Shown here: positions 1 to 5,248 of the stretch, one piece after another
Layout of the letters: every line of letters starts with the position of its first letter
Numbering within the stretch: the stretch's first letter is position 1
From: Bifidobacterium breve
GTDB taxonomy: Bacteria > Actinomycetota > Actinomycetes > Nanopelagicales > Nanopelagicaceae
Assembly (NCBI GenBank): GCA_943324025.2
Contig: CALPKA020000056.1
Coordinates: forward strand, 1-5,248
DNA length: 5,248 nucleotides
Direction: 5' to 3'
The notes under the pieces: generated by a model
Databases searched by the model: none
What the model saw: the letters and a program-made list of their open reading frames with translations, nothing else
Told to the model about the DNA's origin: nothing
Position numbers and translations under genes: made by a program

Positions 1-966
1 CAACATTTATTTGATACCGAATTAGGAGCAAGAATCGCTGGTTGTCCAAAGGTTGGATTAGGTGCACTCGCTGAGAGTTTGCTTGAGCTGAGTTTAGCCA
101 AGGAGCACTCAGCTGTTGATTGGTCAATTCGTCCATTACGAGCAGAGTGGATTACATACGCAGCATTAGATGTTGATATCTTGTTAGATATTCGAGATAA
201 AGTTGAAGAAATCTTAACTGAACAAAAAAAGTTAAAATGGGCTAAAGAGGATTTTGCATCTATTTTGAAAAACTATGAGAACTATAAATTCTCCGATGCC
301 CCAAAACCAGATCGCTGGCGTAAAACCTCAGGGATGCACAAAGTGCGGGATCGAATCACAATCACAATTGTGCGAGATCTGTGGCTATCAAGAGATGAGC
401 TTGCTCGAGAGTTAGATATTGCACCCGGCCGTGTATTAGGTGATGAAGCGATTGTGGAGTTGGCAACAAAGCGACCTGAAAATTTAGAGGAGATTGCCAA
501 AGTAATTGGTTGGCGCACAAGATTAGAGGCGCCACCTTTTAATCGTTGGCAACAAGTGATCGCAAACTCGCTAAAAACTCCAATTGAAGATCAGCCAGAG
601 TTTCGTGTTCCTTCTCATAACTTGCCGCCAATCAAAATTTGGAAAGAGAAAAATCCACTTGGATATGCCCGTTTAACTAATGCTCGGGCAGCGGTAATGG
701 AGTTGGCAAAAGAGTTGGCAATTCCGACTGAGAATCTAATTACCCCTGAATTTATAAAACGAGTTTGCTGGCAGGATCCGCCTGCAACGACAAGTGAGTA
801 TGAAGAGTTCACTAAATCAGAGTTGATTAAATTAGGGGCCCGGCCATGGCAGATTGAACAGGTTGGCTCGGTAATGGCTGCCCATCTTGGCGCCACTGAA
901 CCTCTTATAAGTGCTGAGGCGATCGAGGGTGAATCTGAGCCTGAAATAGCGGCTAAAGAGGTGTGA
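1..966 (+). CDS. rnd: Ribonuclease D-type 3'-5' exoribonuclease with HRDC domains (5' partial)
   Basis: The reading frame is open from base 1 and ends at TGA (964-966), leaving 321 visible residues; the start lies upstream of the window. Seen in sequence: visible residues 1-60 match the end of a DEDDy exonuclease domain, with the FDTELGAR stretch at 4-11, AKEHSAVDWS at 33-42, and the Exo III motif YAALD at 53-57, whose Tyr53 and Asp57 are the expected catalytic residues. Exo I and II are off the window. An HRDC-like helical domain covers about 104-171 (DRW...MHKVRDR) and a second helical domain about 220-297, the double arrangement usual in actinobacterial RNase D. The tail (about 298-321) is acidic and probably disordered. 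Family knowledge: RNase D trims 3' ends of tRNA and other stable RNAs in the cytoplasm. The internal TTG at base 79 is not the start, because conserved exonuclease residues precede it. Substrate preference cannot be read here. Confidence 0.92.
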   Translation, partial: QHLFDTELGARIAGCPKVGLGALAESLLELSLAKEHSAVDWSIRPLRAEWITYAALDVDILLDIRDKVEEILTEQKKLKWAKEDFASILKNYENYKFSDAPKPDRWRKTSGMHKVRDRITITIVRDLWLSRDELARELDIAPGRVLGDEAIVELATKRPENLEEIAKVIGWRTRLEAPPFNRWQQVIANSLKTPIEDQPEFRVPSHNLPPIKIWKEKNPLGYARLTNARAAVMELAKELAIPTENLITPEFIKRVCWQDPPATTSEYEEFTKSELIKLGARPWQIEQVGSVMAAHLGATEPLISAEAIEGESEPEIAAKEV

Positions 967-969
967 TCG

Positions 970-999
970 GAATTACGCAACACTTAAGTTGCGTAATTC
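970..999. repeat. Perfect 12-bp inverted repeat between RNase D and iron permease genes
   Basis: The left arm GAATTACGCAAC (970-981) and right arm GTTGCGTAATTC (988-999) are exact reverse complements separated by ACTTAA. The repeat starts three bases after the RNase D stop codon. The right arm contains the predicted -35-like element of the permease promoter. As RNA it would form a 12-bp stem with a 6-base loop, but no T-run follows on either strand, so it is not a classic intrinsic terminator. As DNA it could be a dimeric regulator site with TTACGCAA half-sites whose centres are 16 bp apart. It does not resemble the DtxR/IdeR iron box or the Fur box. Which role applies is undecided. Confidence 0.85.
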
Positions 1000-1018
1000 A
1001 ATCCCCTGGCAATATGCT
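989..1018 (+). promoter_or_regulatory. Probable promoter of the iron permease gene, giving a leaderless mRNA
   Basis: A TATGCT hexamer (1013-1018) fits the actinobacterial TAnnnT -10 pattern and ends six bases before the ATG at 1025, so transcription is predicted to start at or next to that A. A weak -35-like TTGCGT (989-994) lies 18 bp upstream of it. No Shine-Dalgarno sequence precedes the ATG, as expected for a leaderless transcript, a common class in actinobacteria. The -35 element lies within the right arm of the inverted repeat, so a protein bound there could control it. The assignment rests on pattern only. Confidence 0.5.
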
Positions 1019-1024
1019 CATCTC

Positions 1025-1837
1025 ATGCTAAGCACCTTCTTAATCGCCCTTCGTGAGGGGCTTGAGGCTGCATTAATTGTTGGAATTTTGGTTGCTTACG
1101 TTGTTAAAACAAATCGTCGAAATTTATTGGTCCCAATTTGGACCGGTGTTGGAATTGCTCTCGCTGCAAGCTTTGCCTTAGGCGGTTTTTTATCATTCAC
1201 ATCAGCTGAGTTAAGTGATCGTGGTGAACAATTCTTCGCAGGCACAACCTCATTCTTAGCGGTTGGCCTTGTAACCTGGATGGTCTTCTGGATGAAGCGA
1301 GCTGCTCGAACTTTAAGAGATGAGTTGCATGGCAAGGTTGATACAGCACTATCTGCAGGTCCATTAGCCCTTGCTGCAGCAGCATTTTTCGCTGTTGCCC
1401 GCGAAGGTCTTGAAACCGCTCTATTTGTTTACACAAACTTTAAAACAGTTGCTGCCACCTCCGCAGCCTCAGTTGGGTTAATTGCTGGCCTGGCCCTTGC
1501 GGTAATTCTTGGGTATTTAATTTATAACCGTTCCATCAAGATTGATCTAAGTAAGTTTTTTACCATCACTGGAATTGCATTAATTATTGTTGCAGCCGGC
1601 GTTCTTTCCTACGGCATTCATGAGTACCAAGAGCTTGGTTGGATCCCAGGTGATGGCTCATTTGCTTGGGATATCTCCTCCGTTATGGCTAAGGATTCAA
1701 TTGCTGGCACATTGTTAGCGGGAACCATTGGTTTTGATGTCAACACCACTTGGGTCCAGTTATTCCTTTATTTGGCCTACCTAGGCACAGTGCTGCGTCT
1801 GTATACAAAACCTGCGAGGGCTAAAGCACTCGTTTAA
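1025..1837 (+). CDS. efeU: FTR1/EfeU-family iron permease
   Basis: This is a 270-residue integral membrane protein, close to the roughly 276 residues of E. coli EfeU. Seen in sequence: two REGLE motifs, at residues 10-14 in the first membrane helix and 126-130 in the fourth. These REXXE motifs are the iron-binding signature of the family. About seven hydrophobic helices can be drawn, near 4-27, 36-57, 71-91, 112-137, 147-168, 179-199 and 243-262. Family knowledge: FTR1/EfeU proteins carry iron across the cytoplasmic membrane, in bacteria usually with the periplasmic or lipoprotein partner EfeO and the heme peroxidase EfeB. Neither partner is encoded in this window. I chose ATG 1025 because MLSTFLIALREGLE is the normal N-terminus. 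The longer frame from TTG 989 would start inside the inverted repeat and add 12 atypical residues. The gene probably has its own leaderless promoter. Transported metal and orphan status are inferred. Confidence 0.9.
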   Translation: MLSTFLIALREGLEAALIVGILVAYVVKTNRRNLLVPIWTGVGIALAASFALGGFLSFTSAELSDRGEQFFAGTTSFLAVGLVTWMVFWMKRAARTLRDELHGKVDTALSAGPLALAAAAFFAVAREGLETALFVYTNFKTVAATSAASVGLIAGLALAVILGYLIYNRSIKIDLSKFFTITGIALIIVAAGVLSYGIHEYQELGWIPGDGSFAWDISSVMAKDSIAGTLLAGTIGFDVNTTWVQLFLYLAYLGTVLRLYTKPARAKALV

Positions 1838-1859
1838 GTTTCACCCTTGCCACTACCCA

Positions 1860-1887
1860 TTTTCCTTACTGGCGAGTAACCTAGACT
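1860..1887 (+). promoter_or_regulatory. Probable promoter of the fadA-fadB operon
   Basis: TAGACT (1882-1887) is a good TAnnnT -10 element. A weak -35-like TTTTCC (1860-1865) lies 16 bp upstream. Transcription would start near 1894, giving a leader of about 27 bases that carries the Shine-Dalgarno site. A small inverted repeat, TTACT (1866-1870) and AGTAA (1875-1879), fills most of the spacer and could be a regulator half-site pair, but it is short enough to occur by chance. No convincing terminator for the preceding permease gene is visible between 1838 and 1920. Confidence 0.45.
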
Positions 1888-1909
1888 CATATCTTCAAGC
1901 CAAGTAGCT

Positions 1910-1914
1910 AGGGG
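1910..1914 (+). promoter_or_regulatory. Ribosome binding site of the thiolase gene
   Basis: AGGGG ends six bases before the ATG at 1921. It is a moderate Shine-Dalgarno match at suitable spacing and supports that ATG as the start. It contrasts with the permease gene upstream, which has no such site. Confidence 0.6.
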
Positions 1915-1920
1915 TCAATT

Positions 1921-3126
1921 ATGGGCAAAACAGCAAGTGCAAAAACCAATGTGGTCTTAGTAGATGCAGTTCGAACCCCATTTGGTAAAGCTGGATCCCT
2001 ATACGCCCAAACTAGAGCAGATGACATTATGGTCCGTTGTATTCGCGGGCTTCTAGAACGCAATCCAAATGTTCCTCTAGAGCAAATTGATGAGGTTGCA
2101 ATCGCTGCTGCAACTCAAACAGGTGATCAAGGAATGAATATTGGTAGATCAGTTTCAATTCTTGCAGGTATTCCAAAGACTGTTCCTGGTTATTCAATTG
2201 ATCGATGGTGTGCTGGTGCTCTTACAGCAGTCACCACAATTGCTGGTGGCATCAACATGGGTGCATATGATTTAGCAATTGCCGGTGGTGTTGAACATAT
2301 GGGTAATCACCCAATGGGAGATGGCATGGATCCAAACCCTCGCTATCTTGCAGAAAAAATCGTTGATACTGATGCTCTGCAAATGGGTGCAACTGCAGAG
2401 CGCCTGCATGACAAATTTCCACACTTAACCAAAGAGCGCGCTGATAAGTACGCCTTAGCCTCACAACAAAAAACAGCAGCTGCATACGCTGCAAATAAAA
2501 TTCAACCAGATTTAATTCCAGTTGCAACTAGAAGTGTTGAATTAGGTTGGGGTGTTGCAACAGTGGATGAACCACCACGTCCTCAAACAACCTTAGAGGC
2601 ATTGGGTGCACTTAAAACTCCATTTAGAGCAGCAGGGCGCGTAACCGCAGGAAATGCTGCCGGATTAAATGATGGTGCAACAGCTGCGATTTTAGCTTCT
2701 GAGGAAAAAGCGAAAGAATTAAATTTGCCAATAAAAGCAAGAATGGTTTCCTTTGCTTTTGCAGGTGTTGAACCAGAGATCATGGGATATGGACCAGTGC
2801 CAAGCACAATTAAAGCTTTGAAGAAGGCTGGGTTGGATATAACAGATATTGGTTTATTTGAAGTAAATGAAGCTTTTGCAATTCAAGTACTCTCCTTTTT
2901 AGATCACTTTGGTATTGCCGATGATGATAAAAGGGTAAATATCTATGGCGGGGCTATTGCTGTTGGACACCCACTTGCCTCTTCCGGCGTGCGATTAATA
3001 CTTAATCTTGCAAATGGATTTAAGGATCATCCTGAAGTTAGATATGGAGTTACCACAATGTGTATTGGTTTAGGTATGGGTGGAACCATCATCTGGGAAA
3101 ACCCTAATTACAATGGTGGTAAATAA
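1921..3126 (+). CDS. fadA: Acetyl-CoA acyltransferase (3-ketoacyl-CoA thiolase), FadA type
   Basis: This 401-residue protein catalyses the last step of beta-oxidation, splitting 3-ketoacyl-CoA with CoA into acetyl-CoA and a shortened acyl-CoA in the cytoplasm. Seen in sequence: VDAVRTPFGK near the N-terminus (14-23), nucleophilic Cys97 in SIDRWCAGAL, GNAAGLNDGA (244-253), NEAF (316-319), the GGAIAVGHP block (343-351) with catalytic His350, and Cys381 in CIGLGMGG (381-388). All catalytic residues are intact and the length is normal for a thiolase. The text resembles the Streptomyces FadA that is paired with a FadB-like protein more than the classical E. coli form (RxCAGALTAVT, C-x-G-x-G-M-G); this is from memory, not a search. 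The start is supported by AGGGG six bases upstream. The TAA stop shares its last base with the fadB ATG, so the two genes are probably co-transcribed and translationally coupled. A biosynthetic thiolase is less likely given this partner. Confidence 0.93.
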   Translation: MGKTASAKTNVVLVDAVRTPFGKAGSLYAQTRADDIMVRCIRGLLERNPNVPLEQIDEVAIAAATQTGDQGMNIGRSVSILAGIPKTVPGYSIDRWCAGALTAVTTIAGGINMGAYDLAIAGGVEHMGNHPMGDGMDPNPRYLAEKIVDTDALQMGATAERLHDKFPHLTKERADKYALASQQKTAAAYAANKIQPDLIPVATRSVELGWGVATVDEPPRPQTTLEALGALKTPFRAAGRVTAGNAAGLNDGATAAILASEEKAKELNLPIKARMVSFAFAGVEPEIMGYGPVPSTIKALKKAGLDITDIGLFEVNEAFAIQVLSFLDHFGIADDDKRVNIYGGAIAVGHPLASSGVRLILNLANGFKDHPEVRYGVTTMCIGLGMGGTIIWENPNYNGGK

Positions 3127-3128
3127 TG
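3124..3128 (+). promoter_or_regulatory. TAATG stop-start overlap coupling fadA to fadB
   Basis: The TAA of fadA (3124-3126) and the ATG of fadB (3126-3128) share one base. The only upstream purine-rich site is GGTGG (3115-3119), a weak Shine-Dalgarno match six bases before the ATG. Ribosomes finishing fadA probably restart on fadB, which would keep the two subunits in fixed proportion. The overlap is seen directly; the coupling is inferred. Confidence 0.75.
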
Positions 3129-5228
3129 TCTGAGGTATTAGCTGGCGCACCTGATGAGGTAGTTACAAATGCTATTTTGCAGATGGTTTCATTATCTCCA
3201 TTTGGACATACTGGAAACTTAGCCTTAATTACACTTGATAATGGTGCAGACCATAATCGACCAAACACTTTTGGCGCAGCCTCTTTAGCATCACTTTCAA
3301 ATGCGATAGGTGAGGCGCAAAAATCAGATGCGGTGGCAATCGCAGTTACTGGAAAGCCATTCATCTTTGCGGCAGGAGCTGATTTATCTGCCATGAGCTT
3401 TTTGCAAGATAAATCTCAAGCAATTGCAATCGGTGATCTTGGCCATGAGGTTTTTCTAAAATTACATGAGAGCAAGAAACCAACTTTTGCATTTATAAAT
3501 GGTTTGGCGCTAGGTGGAGGTTTAGAGGTTGGTTTAAATTGCCATTATCGAACCCTGGCCTCAACAGCATTTACAGGTTTGCCTGAGTGCTTTTTAGGAT
3601 TGGTTCCAGGTTGGGGCGGAGCTACCTTGCTGCCAAAATTAATCGGTCCAGAAAATGCAGTTCAAGTAATTATTCTAAATGCCCTAAACAACAACACAAT
3701 GATGAAGTCCAAAGATGCACTTTCCCTTGGTGTTGTTGATGCAGTTTATGAGCCAGCAGATTTTATCGAGCACTCAGTTAAATTCGCAGCAGATGTTTTA
3801 AGTGGAAAGAAGAAGATCGAACGCAAAGATTTCAGCAAGGACTCTGCTGGTTTTGAAAAAGCTATTGCAACTGGAAAAGCTGCGGTTGCTAAGAAATATG
3901 GTGGGGCGCAAATTACCTCACCCCTTGCAGCTCTTGAGTTAATTAAATCTGCCCAAAGCAATTCAGTACGTGATGGATTTGCAGCAGAAACAAAGGTTTT
4001 GGCGGATTTAGTAATGAGTGATTCTTTGCGTGCTTCTCTTTACTCTTTTAATCTCATTCAGAAGAAACGTAAAAAGGTTGAAGGGGCTCCTAAGCCTGCC
4101 TTAGCCCGCAAGATAACAAGAGTTGGTGTTGTTGGTGCAGGGTTAATGGCATCTCAGCTCGCTCTATTAATGCTTAGAAATTTAAAGGTGCCAGTTGTAA
4201 TTACAGATCTTGATCAAGAGCGGGTAGATAAAGGCATCGCCTGGATTCAAAATGAAATTCAAAAATTAGTTGATAAAAAACGTCTGACACCCGAAGCGGC
4301 AGCTAGATTGCTTTCAAACATCTCTGGTTCAGTAGATAAGAAGATATTTGCAAATGCTGATTTTGTAATTGAGGCTATTTTTGAAGAGTTATCACTTAAG
4401 CAAAAGCTATTTAAAGAGCTTGAGGCAATTGTTACTCCTGAGTGTATTTTGGCTACAAATACCTCATCTCTGTCAGTTGAAGCAATGAGTGAGGGACTTA
4501 AAAATCCTGAGCGTGTAGTTGGCTTCCACTTCTTCAATCCTGTTGCAGTTATGCCTCTTCTAGAGGTTGCTAGAACTAGCAAGACAGATGATGCAACAAC
4601 AGCTACAGCAATTAATATTGGCAAAGATCTTAAGAAAACTATGGTCATTGTTAAAGATGCTCCAGCATTTGTTGTGAATCGTTTATTAACTCGCTTTATG
4701 GGTGAAGTAACTGATGCAATTGATGAAGGAACTCCTTATGAAGTTGCAGATGCTGCAATGACTCCCCTGGGCTTTCCAATGTCCTCACTTGAGCTACTTG
4801 GCTTAGTAGGGCCAGGTGTGGCACTTCATGTTGCAGAAACCTTAAACAAAAATCTTGGTCCTCGTTACAAAATTTCACCAACAATGCAAAGATTTGTTAA
4901 GGAAGGGGTTAAAACTTTCTATGTTAAAGATGCAAATGGAGTTAATTCAGTTAACCCTGCAGCTCTTGCTTTATTGGAAAAAGGAAGCACGCCCTCAACA
5001 TCTGAGCAGGTTAGAAAACGCGCCCTTGAAGCGCTAGCTCTTGAAGCGAAGATGATGCTAGATGAAGGTGTTGTTGCAACCCCTCAGGAAATAGATATTT
5101 GTATGTTGCTTGGCTCTGGTTGGCCAATGCATCTAGGCGGAATTTTGCCTTACCTAGATCGAGAAGGAATTAGCGAAGCGGTTTGCGGCGTTCGTTTTCA
5201 TCCAAAGGGAGTTGCATCTCTTCCTTAA
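3126..5228 (+). CDS. fadB: Fused enoyl-CoA hydratase / 3-hydroxyacyl-CoA dehydrogenase, FadB type
   Basis: This 700-residue bifunctional enzyme hydrates trans-2-enoyl-CoA and then oxidises L-3-hydroxyacyl-CoA with NAD+, supplying the thiolase. Seen in sequence: an N-terminal crotonase domain (about 30-310) with oxyanion-hole segments FAAGADL (81-87) and NGLALGGG (125-132) and two catalytic glutamates, Glu134 (GGGLE) and Glu154 (GLPE), equivalent to E. coli FadB Glu119 and Glu139. A Rossmann domain (about 330-512) follows, with GAGLMAS (337-343), NTSS (445-448), catalytic His468 in GFHFFNP and Glu480 in PLLEV. The C-terminal dehydrogenase domains run from about 513 to 700 and begin with PAFVVNR (513-519). 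The GAGLMAS form, in place of the common GAGxMG, resembles the actinobacterial branch. Length is near the 729 residues of E. coli FadB. The ATG overlaps the fadA stop (TAATG), with only a weak GGTGG before it, which suggests coupled translation. Together with FadA it probably forms a multienzyme complex (inferred). Neither active site is disrupted. Confidence 0.93.
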   Translation: MSEVLAGAPDEVVTNAILQMVSLSPFGHTGNLALITLDNGADHNRPNTFGAASLASLSNAIGEAQKSDAVAIAVTGKPFIFAAGADLSAMSFLQDKSQAIAIGDLGHEVFLKLHESKKPTFAFINGLALGGGLEVGLNCHYRTLASTAFTGLPECFLGLVPGWGGATLLPKLIGPENAVQVIILNALNNNTMMKSKDALSLGVVDAVYEPADFIEHSVKFAADVLSGKKKIERKDFSKDSAGFEKAIATGKAAVAKKYGGAQITSPLAALELIKSAQSNSVRDGFAAETKVLADLVMSDSLRASLYSFNLIQKKRKKVEGAPKPALARKITRVGVVGAGLMASQLALLMLRNLKVPVVITDLDQERVDKGIAWIQNEIQKLVDKKRLTPEAAARLLSNISGSVDKKIFANADFVIEAIFEELSLKQKLFKELEAIVTPECILATNTSSLSVEAMSEGLKNPERVVGFHFFNPVAVMPLLEVARTSKTDDATTATAINIGKDLKKTMVIVKDAPAFVVNRLLTRFMGEVTDAIDEGTPYEVADAAMTPLGFPMSSLELLGLVGPGVALHVAETLNKNLGPRYKISPTMQRFVKEGVKTFYVKDANGVNSVNPAALALLEKGSTPSTSEQVRKRALEALALEAKMMLDEGVVATPQEIDICMLLGSGWPMHLGGILPYLDREGISEAVCGVRFHPKGVASLP

Positions 5229-5248
5229 GATCAATTCCGCTGCTATTC

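Noticed and set aside
79..81. TTG as a possible start codon of the first gene
   Set aside because: The same frame is open to base 1, and its first 26 codons encode conserved RNase D residues (FDTELGAR, PKVGLGAL), so the gene starts outside the window.
615..983. 122-codon open frame on the minus strand overlapping the end of the RNase D gene
   Set aside because: It mirrors the coding sequence of the second HRDC-like domain, shows no family features and has no evident ribosome site.
970..999. Calling the inverted repeat a definite intrinsic terminator
   Set aside because: The stem is AT-rich at both base and loop and is followed by AATCCCC rather than a T-run on the plus strand, with no T-run on the minus strand either. 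A terminator role remains only one option.
1838..1920. Possible small gene or RNA in the permease-fadA gap
   Set aside because: The 83 bases hold only a candidate promoter, a short inverted repeat and a Shine-Dalgarno site; no strong stem-loop or start-stop pair was seen.
4259..4648. 129-codon open frame on the minus strand
   Set aside because: It lies wholly inside fadB, opposite its conserved NAD-binding and catalytic region. The product shows no recognisable domain.
4855..5037. 60-codon plus-strand open frame inside fadB in another frame
   Set aside because: The fadB frame is intact across it with conserved C-terminal dehydrogenase sequence. The alternative product is low-complexity Leu/Gln/Lys-rich, as expected from an out-of-frame reading.
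5025..5048. Direct repeat CTTGAAGCG at 5025-5033 and 5040-5048
   Set aside because: The copies are spaced 15 bases apart in frame and encode a repeated Leu-Glu-Ala pattern in a fadB helix, so protein sequence explains them.

Overview
The window comes from a bacterial chromosome and most resembles a low-GC actinobacterium. Base composition by eye is about 40-45% GC, low for that phylum. The thiolase and the fused beta-oxidation enzyme nevertheless read like their Streptomyces counterparts, as remembered rather than searched. The RNase D also has the two-helical-domain tail common in actinobacteria. Small-genome freshwater Nanopelagicales (acI, Planktophila/Nanopelagicus type) would fit, but that assignment is inference.

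Four genes lie on the + strand and fill nearly all of the window. (1) Bases 1-966 are the 3' part of a ribonuclease D-type 3'-5' exoribonuclease; its N-terminus lies outside the window. (2) Bases 967-1024 are a short gap that starts with a perfect 12-bp inverted repeat (970-999) and ends in a probable promoter for a leaderless mRNA. (3) Bases 1025-1837 encode an FTR1/EfeU-type iron permease with two REGLE motifs. (4) Bases 1838-1920 are a gap with a probable promoter and Shine-Dalgarno site. (5) Bases 1921-3126 encode an acetyl-CoA acyltransferase (thiolase, FadA type). (6) Bases 3126-5228 encode a fused enoyl-CoA hydratase/3-hydroxyacyl-CoA dehydrogenase (FadB type), whose start codon overlaps the thiolase stop codon by one base. 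The last 20 bases (5229-5248) show nothing recognisable.

The two fad genes form a tight operon for the last three steps of fatty acid beta-oxidation: hydration, oxidation and thiolysis. All expected catalytic residues are present in both proteins. The iron permease sits between RNase D and this operon without the EfeO and EfeB partners often encoded beside it, and it appears to have its own promoter. No mobile element, CRISPR array, RNA gene or novel multi-gene system is visible. The most interesting item is the perfect inverted repeat in front of the permease. It overlaps the predicted -35 region and may be an operator, a terminator for the RNase D transcript, or both.
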